Assembly: GCA_965197825.1 (NCBI GenBank)
Contig: CBDANW010000002.1
Span: 1,736,001-1,800,000, forward strand
Origin: CBDANW01 sp965197825
GTDB taxonomy: Bacteria; Acidobacteriota; Vicinamibacteria; Marinacidobacterales; DATDRI01
DNA length: 64,000 bases
Reading direction: 5' to 3'
A model generated the notes under the pieces. The model did no database searches and was not told where the DNA came from. It was given only the letters and a program-made list of their open reading frames with translations. Below are positions 25,711 through 34,620 of this stretch, piece by piece (positions within the stretch are counted from its first letter, which is position 1; each line of letters begins with the position of its first letter). Made by a program: the position numbers and the translations under genes.

Positions 25711-26814
25711 TTAGCACAACTCGATGAGCGCATTGTCCAACAAGCGTTTGAAGATAACCAAGACCTCTTCCTGGTGCATTGGACAAATCTTGAGGATGGA
25801 GCGAACGTCCCACTCGCCGTTGATGCGGGAGAGGACGAAACCCTCCTGCGCGTCGAGCTCCGTATCGGCCAGTTCCTTGAGGGTGGACTTCAACACCGGG
25901 ACGCCATCGAGGGGGATGTCCCGTATGCCTTCGACATCCTTCATCAACTGTTGAACCTTCAGAGTAGATAGTCGTGCGTACTTGTTCTGGGGATCGATCG
26001 CGAGCGCCGCGTCGAACGCGGAGAGTGCCTCTGGATACTGGGCGGCATTGAAGCAGACGACGCCTTCGCGGAGCTTCTCTTGGAGATCCTCCACCTGTTT
26101 TTCGAACGGGATCTCTTCTTCGGCGGCCTCGACGCGTATCAGACCGCGTTCATGCAGGTCGCGCAGGCGCGATGCCGCGTAGAAATCCACTGCATGCAAT
26201 TCCAGTGCAATCTCTCCTAGATTCTTGCCCTGAGAAACGAGGCCCAAAATGCGGCGGTCCTCTTCGGACGTCGCCGCCTCGTCGTCGCATTGGGTCGAGA
26301 ACCTAGTGAAGCGCGAAGGGAAGAACTGCCAGATACGCCGCCATTCATCGGTCCGCCTGGCTCCTTCCAGAATGAGTGCGGTGAGATCCAAGGGAAGATA
26401 AACGGAGATCTGGTCGGGCAAACGGTCGTCCTCGAAGACGAAATCTCCGTTCGACCACTGGAAGCAGTCGTAGATGCTCTCCTCGGTCTTGATGCGGAGC
26501 AGTTCGTTCAGCTCGTCCTCGGTGAGTAACCCGTCGCCGATGAGGATCTGTCCCAGCGGTTCATGGTTACGGTCCTGCCGGATGAGTGCGTTGAACGACT
26601 GCTCCTCGCTGATCTTTCCCGTGCGAATGAGGAACTGACCCAGGGTCTCGCGCGGACTGTTGGAGGTGGAGGAGAAGAGCCGTCCCTCCTTGAAGAAGAG
26701 TTGTTTCTCAATCGGCCCTCGCGTCAGGCGCAGCGTTCCCGTTTTGAGGTTAGAGCCACACCACTGGAGGAGATCCCCCACGTGCATGGTCTTGAGGCTC
26801 CCGGTGAGACTCAT
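25711..26814 (-). CDS. DUF4388 (PATAN) domain protein with TPR-like segment
   Basis: 367 aa from ATG 26814. 'MSLTGSLKTMHVGDLLQWCG' then 'LKTGTLRL' and 'EKQLFFKEGRLFSSTSN' are the DUF4388/PATAN N-terminal domain found in gliding, two-component and gene-expression regulators. Middle part has winged-helix-like helices ('RILGLVSQGKNLGEIALEL'), then a TPR-like stretch ('FNAAQYPEALSAFDAALAID') and a C-terminal helical region. Probably a cytosolic scaffold in a signalling path, inferred from the domain. Its stop codon abuts the IS630 transposase stop; an original slightly longer C-terminus cannot be excluded. It follows the HNH gene with a 34-base gap. Confidence 0.8.
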   Translation of the reverse strand: MSLTGSLKTMHVGDLLQWCGSNLKTGTLRLTRGPIEKQLFFKEGRLFSSTSNSPRETLGQFLIRTGKISEEQSFNALIRQDRNHEPLGQILIGDGLLTEDELNELLRIKTEESIYDCFQWSNGDFVFEDDRLPDQISVYLPLDLTALILEGARRTDEWRRIWQFFPSRFTRFSTQCDDEAATSEEDRRILGLVSQGKNLGEIALELHAVDFYAASRLRDLHERGLIRVEAAEEEIPFEKQVEDLQEKLREGVVCFNAAQYPEALSAFDAALAIDPQNKYARLSTLKVQQLMKDVEGIRDIPLDGVPVLKSTLKELADTELDAQEGFVLSRINGEWDVRSILKICPMHQEEVLVIFKRLLDNALIELC

Positions 26815-26848
26815 GGGAACCGCAAGGATGGAGACGAAGAAGGGACGC

Positions 26849-27385
26849 TCAGCCGTCGTGATCGAGTTCGACGTTCCAATAGAGGTAGTCCCGCCAGCTG
26901 TCTGGTACCTCTCGAAGCCCGATCGTGATCCGGATAGAGGGTAAGAACGTCGGCCGTTTGGGTGAACGGATGAGGCGGAGGCCCGCCTCCTTGGGTGTCT
27001 TGCCCCCCTTGAGTCTGTTGCACTCGATGCAGCATGTAACGATGTTTTCCCAATCTTTGCGGCCACCCCGGGAGACCGGTATGACGTGGTCGAAGGTCAG
27101 ATCGAGGCTCGGCAGTTGTTGGGCGCAATACTGGCAACGATACTTGTCGCGAAGATAAATGTTCGCGCGCGAGAACGGCACGCGGTGAAACCGTCTGGCG
27201 ATCCGCACGTGACGCAAGAGCCGAAGAACCGAAGGGAGTTTGAACGTGATCGAGACGCTGCGTATGTCACGGTCGTACGCCTCGACCACTTCGACTTTCC
27301 CTTTCGTGAGAAGGGTGATCGCCTTCTGCCAGGAGACGACCCGTAACGGTTCGTAGGTAGTGTTGAGGAGCAGGGTTTGCTCCAT
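26849..27385 (-). CDS. HNH endonuclease family protein
   Basis: 178 aa. A wide family of stand-alone HNH proteins: 'LLLNTTYEPLRVVSWQKAIT' at the N-terminus, then a zinc-type HNH core with 'CQYCAQQL' (C-x2-C), 'LTFDHVIPVSRGG' (DH), 'WENIVTCCIECNRLKGG' (N and C-x2-C). It is a predicted metal-dependent DNase; these genes are common in the chromosomes of Myxococcota, Acidobacteriota and Planctomycetota and are usually not linked to restriction systems. Cotranscribed with the DUF4388 gene. Confidence 0.9.
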   Translation of the reverse strand: MEQTLLLNTTYEPLRVVSWQKAITLLTKGKVEVVEAYDRDIRSVSITFKLPSVLRLLRHVRIARRFHRVPFSRANIYLRDKYRCQYCAQQLPSLDLTFDHVIPVSRGGRKDWENIVTCCIECNRLKGGKTPKEAGLRLIRSPKRPTFLPSIRITIGLREVPDSWRDYLYWNVELDHDG

Positions 27386-27633
27386 GCTTTACTCCATCCC
27401 CCCGATGCCACCGATGGCAAAGGGCTCCGAGACGGCACACTCCTCCACCTGAACGAAGCGGGTGGACTCCCGGAATCGAGACTTACCTTGACCTCTTGCG
27501 GGCTTGATGACCCTCCGTGAACCCCATCAAAGGAGGAAAACTCGTGTGACCTCTTCATGTTCCGACATTCGCGGCCGGGTTGTCAAGCTCGCAAAATGGG
27601 GGGACGGGACACTAGGATCGGGGCGTGGGAGCA

Positions 27634-28092
27634 ATGAATTTGCCCAGAATCCAGATCGGGGTGGTAGGGGCCGGCGAGTGTAACGAGGACGTTGCTCGTC
27701 AAGCCGAGGGCGTGGGCCGCGCGGTCGCCCGGGCGGGTGCGGTGCTAGTCTGCGGGGGACTGGGGGGCGTCATGAAGGCGGCGGCTCGCGGAGCCCGTCA
27801 CGAGGGAGGCTTCACGCTCGGTCTCCTGCCTGGAGTCGACAGGGAAACGGCAAACGAGTTCATCGACTGCGCCGTGGCCACCGGCCTCGGTCATTTCCGC
27901 AACTTTCTGGTCGCTCAGACGGCCGATGCCCTGGTCGCCGTTGCCGGACGATACGGGACGCTTTCCGAGATCGGGATGGCCCTCAATTTGGGCAAGCCCG
28001 TGGTGGGTCTAGGAAGCTGGGAGGTCGACGGCGTCGTCCAAGCGAGCTCGCCAGAAGAGGCGGTGAGACTGGCGCTGGCCGCCGTCCGCTAG
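27634..28092 (+). CDS. TIGR00725/LOG-like nucleotide-binding protein
   Basis: 152 aa. Rossmann-like fold related to cytokinin-activating LOG phosphoribohydrolases and Mo-cofactor carrier protein: 'IGVVGAGECNEDVARQAEGV' at the N-terminus, 'VLVCGGLGGVMKAAARGA' (G-G-x-G-G-x-M) and 'VAVAGRYGTLSEIGMALN' (equivalent of P-G-G-x-G-T-x-x-E). The exact reaction of this subgroup is not settled. Start ATG 27634 is chosen; a GTG-type start nine bases earlier is possible. Stands alone between a repeat block and the HNH gene, divergent from it. Confidence 0.8.
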   Translation: MNLPRIQIGVVGAGECNEDVARQAEGVGRAVARAGAVLVCGGLGGVMKAAARGARHEGGFTLGLLPGVDRETANEFIDCAVATGLGHFRNFLVAQTADALVAVAGRYGTLSEIGMALNLGKPVVGLGSWEVDGVVQASSPEEAVRLALAAVR

Positions 28093-28173
28093 CGAGCCTG
28101 CGAGCGGAGGACAGGTGAGCGAACGAGGAGTGAGCGAGCATTGAGAAAAAGGACCGACGAAAGGGCAAGCGCC

Positions 28174-28286
28174 GTTGGCCGCCCAACTACGTGGTTGCTT
28201 TGAGGGGAGCTCGTCAGGCGGTTGTGCAGTCCCTGTTGGCCGTCAACTAGGTGGGTGCTCCGACGGGAGTTGGTCAGACGGCGGTG
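28174..28286. repeat. Dispersed intergenic repeat, copy 4 (two tandem units)
   Basis: Units at 28174-28225 and 28234-28286 share GTTGGCCG, CAACTA, GTGG, TGCT, GGGAG and GTCAG(A/G)CGG in the same order. They match 1151-1203 closely. The ~220-base gap between converging genes holds nothing else that I can name. Confidence 0.65.
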
Positions 28287-28311
28287 GGGCCCCGCGGCAT
28301 TGAGAGGAAGA

Positions 28312-28812
28312 CTACAGGTACTGCCGGTAGACTGGATTCGAGCGGCAGTAGGCTAGGATCGCCCCGACGATCAGCTTCGAGTCTTCAACGGATAGATTCC
28401 GAAACCGCAGGCCTGCGCCGGGAGGAAGGCTGTGCACCGGGTGCTTCTGGTCGCGATTGACGTAGACGACGACCGTTTCGATCTCGAGAAGCCGGTCGTT
28501 TCCGGGGATGCGAAACCTGAGGACGGCCTCATCGCCCTCACCAATGGAGGTGTTGGTCTGCACGTAAACGCCCGCCACCGACAAGTCGATGAGCAACGAC
28601 GCGTGCTCTTGGTCACCAATGGTAAGCGTGCATCGACGAACGAAGGGGACTCTGAGGGACCGATGTGCCTTGGCGGTCTGCGTTTTCAATAACCGTGCTC
28701 CAAACGCCTCCCGCTGGAGCGGACATCGAAGACGTGGGTCGGAACAGCAAATTTTAGCGCCCGCCCGTAGATCTGTCAACCAATAGAGCCTCCGGAACGC
28801 ATGACATCGCAC
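28312..28812 (-). CDS. PilZ domain protein
   Basis: 166 aa, single PilZ domain in the C-terminal two thirds. R-x3-R-type motif 'RSLRVPFVRRCTL' near residues 51-63 and D-x-S-x2-G as 'DLSVAGVYVQ' near 76-85. The N-terminal 40 residues ('CCSDPRLRCPLQREAFGARL') are Cys/Arg-rich and may not be translated; the true start may lie downstream. Likely a c-di-GMP sensor. Divergent from the beta-propeller gene, whose start region it overlaps slightly. Confidence 0.8.
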   Translation of the reverse strand: MRCHAFRRLYWLTDLRAGAKICCSDPRLRCPLQREAFGARLLKTQTAKAHRSLRVPFVRRCTLTIGDQEHASLLIDLSVAGVYVQTNTSIGEGDEAVLRFRIPGNDRLLEIETVVVYVNRDQKHPVHSLPPGAGLRFRNLSVEDSKLIVGAILAYCRSNPVYRQYL

Positions 28813-28851
28813 GGCGCCCTGACGTTCTGGCGTGTGCTACCATCGCGACCG

Positions 28852-29871
28852 ATGAGTACTTGCCCTTTTGCCCGGCGCCTCGCCAAGGGATCCACACTCG
28901 CTCTGTTGATCCTCGGCTGTTTATCTAGCGCCAGGGCAGCGCTTCGTAACCCTGGAGTGATGTTGGAGCTTCGGGATCGCAATGGGCAGCGGTTCGAGAG
29001 GCTGGAGGCTTCGGGCATCGCCTACTACCGAGGCTGGCTCGTCGTCGTAGATGACATCGTGAGCTCTCTTTTCGTGTTCGATCGTAAGGGGACGCTCGCC
29101 CAGGTTGTGAATCTGGAAGGGTTCCCTTCGTTCGGTGTCAAGTTCGAGGACCTGGCGCTGGATCACGTCACGGAGAGTTTCTTCGCGGTGGGGTCGCACT
29201 CAGGAACGGACCGCGAGTTTTTCGAGGCGACCAGCGTGCTGGTTCGCTTCGGTCTCTCGGAGGGCAGTCAGGGGCTGGAAATCGACGATCGCGGCATCGA
29301 TAGGCTTCCACTCAATAGGAGTTTCGAGAAGCTGGGTCTCTGGGAACCGGGGGGCATGAAGATCGAAGGCCTGGCTCTCGACCCCGCGAGAAATGATCTC
29401 TACGTTGGTTTGCGTGAGCCGACGGATCGCGCCCGAGTCTATCGGGTTTCGCTCCCTGAAATGGAGGAAGGTGTGCGCACCGGCATCCCACCCGTTCCCG
29501 AGCTCGAAGTGAGCTTCGACGCGGGTTCCGCTGAGGGCACACCCTTTTGCGTCTCCGCACTACTCTGGATCCCAGAGCGACGGGGACTCTTGATCGCCAC
29601 CAGCACTGAGGACGATACGACGCACCGATTCGCGGGCAATCGTCTCTGGTTCTATTCGCGGGACGGCAGCGTCCGCCTCGTCCAGGACACGTTCGACGAT
29701 GGACTCAAAGCCGAGGGCCTGACCATGGGCGATGGCTACATCTATATCAGCTACGACAACGATCAAGACGACACCGAGATCCCGAGCCAGATGCGCGTCG
29801 TACCGATCGCAGATCTCTTGGGTTTCGACGTTGCAGATCGTTCCAGCCTGTCGGGAACGATGCTGAATTGA
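28852..29871 (+). CDS. Secreted beta-propeller protein (DUF3616 / phytase-esterase-like)
   Basis: 339 aa from ATG 28852. A signal peptide ('GSTLALLILGCLSSARA') leads into repeated propeller blades: 'ASGIAYYRGWLVVVDDIVSS', 'FEDLALDHVTESFFAVGSHS', 'KIEGLALDPARNDLYVGLRE' and 'LKAEGLTMGDGYIYISYDND'. The recurring E-G/E-D-L-A-L-D pattern is typical of DUF3616 and of esterase-like phytase domains, often calcium binding. Periplasmic or surface location is inferred. It ends 18 bases before the ACP-AMP ligase-PlsC gene and may be cotranscribed with it. Confidence 0.65.
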   Translation: MSTCPFARRLAKGSTLALLILGCLSSARAALRNPGVMLELRDRNGQRFERLEASGIAYYRGWLVVVDDIVSSLFVFDRKGTLAQVVNLEGFPSFGVKFEDLALDHVTESFFAVGSHSGTDREFFEATSVLVRFGLSEGSQGLEIDDRGIDRLPLNRSFEKLGLWEPGGMKIEGLALDPARNDLYVGLREPTDRARVYRVSLPEMEEGVRTGIPPVPELEVSFDAGSAEGTPFCVSALLWIPERRGLLIATSTEDDTTHRFAGNRLWFYSRDGSVRLVQDTFDDGLKAEGLTMGDGYIYISYDNDQDDTEIPSQMRVVPIADLLGFDVADRSSLSGTMLN

Positions 29872-29889
29872 ATCGAGTGCTGGGGCACC

Positions 29890-32721
29890 ATGGCAGTTCA
29901 GCGACTCGACCCATCCACCGTTGAGAAGAAAGTCCTAGGGGCGATCCGCGAGCTGCTGGAGAACCTGGGAGGTAGTCGCGCCCTGGCTGCGGTGGATCGG
30001 CACGCCGGTTTGGATCGGGATCTTGGCCTCGGGAGCCTGGAGCAGGTGGAGCTCGTCTCCAGGCTCGAAGCTGTGTTCGGCGTCGAGCTCCCGGAAACTG
30101 TGCTTGCCGAGGCAGGGACGGCCGCCGACTTGGTCGATGCCATCCTTTCCTGCGAAGCCCCTACCCACGCGGCGCGTCGCCCGGCGACGTCTGCGATGGC
30201 TCCGGCCCCGTCGACCCCGGTAGCTGCTGAGACGCTGGTCGAGCTGGTGATCCAGAGGGCGGAGATGGAGCCCCAAAGGCCTCACATCTATCTGCAGGCC
30301 GACAAGGGACCGGAGACCATCATTCGATATGGTGAGCTCCACGCGGAGGCAACAGAAGTCGCGAGCGGGCTCGCAGGACGGGGAGTTGGCGTCGGAGATC
30401 CCGTCGCGCTCATGCTTCCCACGAGCCGCGAATTCTTCACGGCCTTCGCCGGGATCCTCCTGGCGGGAGGGATTCCTGTGCCTCTTTATCCGCCGTTTAG
30501 TTTGGATAGGATTCAGGAATACGCGACCCGCCAGGCCGGCATCCTGTGGGATTGCGGAGCGCCGGTGCTAGTCACTGTTCAGCACGGTCGATCTATGGGG
30601 CATCTTCTTCGGTCTCTCGTGCCGAGCTTGCGTCATGTCACCACCGCGGAAGGCCTTCTAATGGACGCCGGCGCCGCGCCTCGCGTTGCCGTCGATCCAG
30701 ATGCGTCGGCCCTCATCCAATACACCTCAGGGAGTACCGGAGATCCCAAGGGTGTGCTGCTTACGCACAAGAATCTTCTCGCCAACATCCGGGCGATAGG
30801 AAGGGCGGTGGATCTGAGATCCACGGATGTCGGCGTGAGCTGGCTACCTCTCTATCATGACATGGGGCTCATCGGTTGCTGGCTGACTCCTCTATTCTTC
30901 GGGTTCCCTATGACGATCATGTCTCCGCTCGCGTTTCTTTCCCTGCCGGAGCGGTGGCTTTGGGCCATCCACACGCGCCGCGCGACGCTTTCGGCCGCGC
31001 CCAACTTTGGCTACGAGCTGTGCGTAAGACGTACAAGGGACGAGGTCTTGGAAGGACTCGATCTTTCTACTTGGCGGGGAGCGCTCAACGGAGCCGAGCC
31101 CGTTTCGGCGAGCACCATCGAACGGTTTAACGCTCGGTTTTCTCGTTACGGTTTCCACCCAGCGGGCATGAAGCCGGTTTACGGTCTGGCGGAATCCTCG
31201 CTGGCCTTGGCCGTGAGCGACCCCGACCGGACGCCTCGCGTGGAGAACATTTCTCGAGAGTCGTTCGAGCGAGAGGGGCAAGCCCTTCGTGCCTCGAACA
31301 AAGAGAAGATGCCTCTCCGTTTCGTCTCTTCGGGGCACCCGATACCGGGCCATGAGCTGCGTGTGGTAGATGAGGCCGGAGAGGAGCTTGTCGAACGTAC
31401 GGAAGGACACCTCCAGTTTCGTGGTCCTTCGAGCATGCAAGGCTATTTTCGCAACCCCCGTGCGACCGAGGCGGTTCGCAAAGGCAACGGATGGATCGAT
31501 TCGGGAGATCGGGCGTTCCTTGCGGACGGCGAGGTCTTCGTGACCGGTCGCGTCAAGGACGTCATCATCCGTGCCGGTCGTAACCTCTATCCTCAGGCCA
31601 TCGAAGAGTTGGTGGCGGACGTCGAGGGGGTGCGGCGCGGGTGCGTTGTTGCGTTCGGAGTGACCGATTCGAAGCTGGGAACCGAGAAAGTCGTGGTGGT
31701 AGCGGAGACCCGCGAGGAGGGAGAGGGCGCCAAGCGAGAGCTGATCGCGGCGATTCAAAGACAGCTCACCGAAGCGCTCGGCTTCCCGCCGGACGACATT
31801 ATTCTCACGCCACCAGGAGCGGTTCCCAAGACATCGAGCGGCAAGCTCCGGCGTTCGTCGTGCCGGGAGCAGTATCTGCACGGAGACCTCGCCGCACCGA
31901 AGCGGAAGAGTCGCCTCCTCATCTCGAAGTTGGCGGTCCTGTCGTCTGCTCTATGGCTGCTTTCCCGACTATCCGATCTGGGGCGCCTCGGGTATGGCAT
32001 TTACGTATTACTCGTCGCGACGGTCTTCTTTCTTCCAGTCTGGGGTCTATCCTGGGTCATTCCTTCCCGGCGGGCTTTTGCCCGCGTGGCACGAATGGGG
32101 GTCAGAGTCTTTCTCCGTGTCGCGGGATACCGCGTTCGTGTCGAGGGTCTGAGCCAATTAGGAAGCGGTGTCGAAGAGCCGTTCGTCCTGGTTTCGAATC
32201 ATGCGAGCTACATCGATCCTCTGCCCTTGATGGCCGCCCTTCCACTCGACTTCGCCTTCGTGGTCAAGGCGGACGCCATGAGGTGGCCGGTGATGGGGAG
32301 AATCATCCGTCGTTTGGAACACTTGCCGGTCGCGCGGGGGGACCTCAGGGAGAGCGTGTCGGATGCCGAGAGGTTGGGAGAGGCCCTGCGGCAAGGTCGG
32401 TCGCTTTTCTTCTTCCCCGAGGGGACGTTCACGCCGGCCAGCGGTCTGCGTCCCTTTCGTTTGGGCGCGTTCAAACTGGCGGCGGAATCGGGGAAAGCCA
32501 TCGTGCCGGTTTCCTTGATTGGCACCCGCCGCCTGCTTCGCGACGGGACCTGGCTTCCTCGCCCGAGCAAACTGGCGCTCGTCGTGGGCACACCGATCCT
32601 TGCGCCATCCAACGCGCTCGCCGAGATGGTGCGTTTGCGCGACGAGGCCTCCGCGCAAATCGCGCGGCACATCGGGGAGCCGCGGCTGGATCTGGTTGCC
32701 GCCGGGCCTCCAGTACCCTAG
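29890..32721 (+). CDS. Trifunctional ACP - fatty acyl-AMP ligase - PlsC acyltransferase
   Basis: 943 aa. Domain order: acyl carrier protein (1-85; phosphopantetheine Ser49 in 'LGLGSLEQVEL'); an Ala/Pro linker (~92-115); an AMP-dependent ligase (~116-660) with P-loop 'YTSGSTGDPKGVLLTH' near 277, 'PVYGLAESSLALA' and 'DSGDRAFLADGEVFVTGRVK' and C-terminal 'PKTSSGKLRR', most like fatty acyl-AMP ligases; one or two membrane segments (~676-725); and PlsC (~745-930) with 'NHASYIDPL' near 770 and 'FFPEGTF' near 840. It can be read as activating a free fatty acid, loading its own ACP and passing the acyl group to a lysophospholipid or glycerol phosphate. Works at the membrane. Related in logic to the 1471-aa protein at 51.5 kb. 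Confidence 0.88.
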   Translation: MAVQRLDPSTVEKKVLGAIRELLENLGGSRALAAVDRHAGLDRDLGLGSLEQVELVSRLEAVFGVELPETVLAEAGTAADLVDAILSCEAPTHAARRPATSAMAPAPSTPVAAETLVELVIQRAEMEPQRPHIYLQADKGPETIIRYGELHAEATEVASGLAGRGVGVGDPVALMLPTSREFFTAFAGILLAGGIPVPLYPPFSLDRIQEYATRQAGILWDCGAPVLVTVQHGRSMGHLLRSLVPSLRHVTTAEGLLMDAGAAPRVAVDPDASALIQYTSGSTGDPKGVLLTHKNLLANIRAIGRAVDLRSTDVGVSWLPLYHDMGLIGCWLTPLFFGFPMTIMSPLAFLSLPERWLWAIHTRRATLSAAPNFGYELCVRRTRDEVLEGLDLSTWRGALNGAEPVSASTIERFNARFSRYGFHPAGMKPVYGLAESSLALAVSDPDRTPRVENISRESFEREGQALRASNKEKMPLRFVSSGHPIPGHELRVVDEAGEELVERTEGHLQFRGPSSMQGYFRNPRATEAVRKGNGWIDSGDRAFLADGEVFVTGRVKDVIIRAGRNLYPQAIEELVADVEGVRRGCVVAFGVTDSKLGTEKVVVVAETREEGEGAKRELIAAIQRQLTEALGFPPDDIILTPPGAVPKTSSGKLRRSSCREQYLHGDLAAPKRKSRLLISKLAVLSSALWLLSRLSDLGRLGYGIYVLLVATVFFLPVWGLSWVIPSRRAFARVARMGVRVFLRVAGYRVRVEGLSQLGSGVEEPFVLVSNHASYIDPLPLMAALPLDFAFVVKADAMRWPVMGRIIRRLEHLPVARGDLRESVSDAERLGEALRQGRSLFFFPEGTFTPASGLRPFRLGAFKLAAESGKAIVPVSLIGTRRLLRDGTWLPRPSKLALVVGTPILAPSNALAEMVRLRDEASAQIARHIGEPRLDLVAAGPPVP

Positions 32722-32724
32722 TGC

Positions 32725-32841
32725 CTAGCTGTTCTTGCGATCGATAGCGTCCGCTTCGATCTCGATCAACATGTCTTTGTGAACCAGAGGTAACTCCTCG
32801 CCGTGGCCCGTCGTGACAAGCGTGTCGGAATGTTCCATCGT
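32725..32841 (-). pseudogene. Possible C-terminal remnant of a Rid (YjgF)-family protein
   Basis: The 3' end of a minus-strand frame reads 'HSDTLVTTGHGEELPLVHKD' then 'MLIEIEADAIDRK'. The pattern L-P-x-x-x-D-M-L-I-E-I-E-A-x-A resembles the final strand and helix of RidA-type enamine deaminases. Everything upstream is IS66 sequence, so the gene was cut near 32841. Weak but the composition is protein-like. Confidence 0.4.
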
Positions 32842-32868
32842 GAGCAGTCTTGAAAGGAGTGCGAAGCG

Positions 32869-33222
32869 ATGGAAGCGAGGACAGCATTTCGTAGGCGAGC
32901 ACGTGAAGAAAATCGTGGCCGCACAGGTCGAGGGCGGCGTTACTCGCGGGAACAACGTCGCGAAGCGGTGCTGTATCTGAATCAGATGAAGGATCAGGGC
33001 GCGAGCCTTGAGGGTGTCGCGAGGGGGCTCGGGGTGAGTGGCTGAAGTCTATCTCGATGGAATCGAGAGGAGGCTATGAGGGGTATCGTTCGGCGTGTCG
33101 AAGTCGTGGAATCGGAAAAACGCACGGAGATTACGCTGGTAACCCCGCGAGGGTATCGAATCGAGGGTCTGTCGGAACAGCGGCTGCTGCGGCTTTTGAG
33201 CAGCTGGGATGAAGTGGAATAG
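32869..33222 (+). pseudogene. IS66 TnpA (OrfA) with an in-frame TGA
   Basis: 117 codons. Arg-rich start 'MEARTAFRRRAREENRGR', a helix-turn-helix 'YSREQRREAVLYLNQMKDQG' and 'GVARGLGVSG', then TGA at 33043-33045, then in the same frame 'SLSRWNREEAMRGIVRRVEV' and 'TLVTPRGYRIEGLSEQRLLR' as in IS66 OrfA. The stop sits where Trp is usual, so TGG to TGA explains it. Its 3' end overlaps tnpB. Confidence 0.75.
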
Positions 33223-33589
33223 CCGTCGGGTGTCGGCATGGGCGTACGCGGCGCCGGCGGATCTCCGCAAGGGCTTTGACGGTCTGTCGGCGCTGGTGAT
33301 GAACGAGCTTGGTCGTGACCCGCTGAGCGGTGAGCTGTACTTGTTCGTCAGCCGCAACCGAATCCGCGCGAAAGTTCTGCACTGGGACGGGACCGGACTG
33401 TGCGTCTACGCGAAACGTCTCGAAGAGGGAAAGTTCGCATGCCTGTGGTCCAGCGGTGACGGCGAGCCAGTGCGACTGACGACGACAGAGTTGTCGTTGT
33501 TTCTGGAGGTGAGCCGGTTGGTCGGAAAAATATCTTTGTCACCTCCTGAAATGAAGCATTTTTCACTTGCCGTGAGATCGTCTCTATGA
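33209..33589 (+). CDS. tnpB: IS66 accessory protein TnpB (Orf2)
   Basis: 126 aa. The family pattern is clear: 'AYAAPADLRKGFDGLSALVM', 'DPLSGELYLFVSRNR', 'RAKVLHWDGTGLCVYAKRLE' and 'GKFACLW'. The C-terminal 'SPPEMKHFSLAVRSSL' is longer and unlike the usual end. The ATG overlaps the tnpA tail by 14 bases. Needed with TnpA and TnpC for IS66 transposition; intact but orphaned in a dead element. Confidence 0.88.
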   Translation: MKWNSRRVSAWAYAAPADLRKGFDGLSALVMNELGRDPLSGELYLFVSRNRIRAKVLHWDGTGLCVYAKRLEEGKFACLWSSGDGEPVRLTTTELSLFLEVSRLVGKISLSPPEMKHFSLAVRSSL

Positions 33590-33603
33590 TCTAATCGTAT
33601 TCC

Positions 33604-34244
33604 GTGGTTCGCATAAAAAACGAACACGACCTCGAAACACTCCGCCAGATAGCTCTCCTCGTTGATAACGAGAACCAGCGCCTCGTCAATGAAAACGTTC
33701 GTCTGCGAGTGGAACTGGCGAGACTAGCGAGCACTACCCGCAAGCTTGCTCCGAAGTGCTTCGTTTGATCGGAGAGCTGTACGAAGTCGAACGCGAGGTC
33801 CCGGGTCCGTTTCCCGGCGATGAAAAAGCTCAGAAACTGAGACTTCGTTTACGCAAGCAACGTTCGCAGCGGATCTTGAAAGCGATTCGGCAATGGGGCG
33901 AGAGCCAAAGAGGATTGCCGCGAAGCGACTTCGGCAAGGCGGTCCGCTACATGCTGGAGAGATGGGAGACACTCACGCTGTTCGCCGAAAACCCTCTCGT
34001 CTGGCTTGACAACAATCACGCCGAGCGCGCCCTGAGGGAACCTGTCGTCGGTCGCAAAAATCACTACGGCAGTCGAACGAAACGCGGAACCGACGTCGCA
34101 GCGCTGTTCTACACCCTGTGCGAGACCGCGAAGCTTCAGAACGTCGACCCCAGGGCCTACATGCTCGAAGCGGCCTACGCCGCCATCAACCAGCCAGGAA
34201 CCGTGTTACTCCCCGACGCCCTACGCGACAACTCCGCTGCGTAG
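33604..34244 (+). pseudogene. IS66 transposase TnpC with internal deletion
   Basis: The N-terminal coiled coil ('LVDNENQRLVNENVRLRVEL') reads from GTG 33604 to a stop at 33766. The C-terminal third continues in another frame: 'YPQACSEVLRLIGELYEVER', then 'WLDNNHAERALREPVVGRKN' (catalytic Glu region) and 'YTLCETAKLQNVDPRAY'. The zinc-binding part and the two catalytic Asp regions, some 250-300 residues, are gone at the junction near 33735. Confidence 0.85.
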
Positions 34245-34262
34245 CTTCTCCTCCGAATCGCG

Positions 34263-34607
34263 ATGTTCCAACCCGCTCCAGTGGGGCACGGCGAGGAGTT
34301 ACTCCAGTTCGCCGGTGATCGATCGCTGCTCGTGAGCGCCGAACAGAGAATCTTCATTGCCGACGAGGTGGCACGCCTGGTGTCGTTCGCCGTGGGTTTC
34401 TTCGCCGACGCGGGCTATGCTTGGCCGAGGGGCACGAAGATGGCCTTCAACGATCTCCGTGCCGATGTCGGTATCGGTTTGCTACTAGGAAGGAATCGGC
34501 TGTCGGCCACTCGCCCGGGAGTCCGGTTCGACCTAGCTTATGCCCTTCACCCGGTGGCTGGCAGGAGCCGTTGGCTCTTCTCCGTGGGCTCGCGCGTCGG
34601 GCTCTAG
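34263..34607 (+). pseudogene. Outer-membrane protein (BamA/TamA-like surface antigen), C-terminal remnant
   Basis: 115 residues of beta-barrel: 'DRSLLVSAEQRIFIADEVAR', 'VGFFADAGYAW' and 'DLRADVGIGLLLGRNRLSAT', ending 'FSVGSRVGL'. These are the last strands of a D15/Omp85-type barrel ('F-x-D-x-G' followed by 'VGIGLR'-like strand). No signal peptide or POTRA part remains; the IS66 element begins directly upstream and presumably removed it. Confidence 0.6.
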
Positions 34608-34620
34608 AATCCCCGTCGTT

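Larger units (their letters stand above)
32842..34250 (+). mobile_element. IS66-family element, decayed
   Basis: Three genes in the IS66 order tnpA-tnpB-tnpC occupy 32869-34244, but tnpA has a stop codon and tnpC a large deletion with frameshift, so the element is dead. Terminal repeats were not located; the borders given are where the flanking gene remnants (Rid-like on the left, outer-membrane on the right) begin. Confidence 0.75.

Noticed and set aside
26849..27385. Restriction endonuclease or IscB-type nuclease
   Set aside because: It is a short stand-alone HNH protein with no methyltransferase, RuvC-like part or guide RNA nearby.
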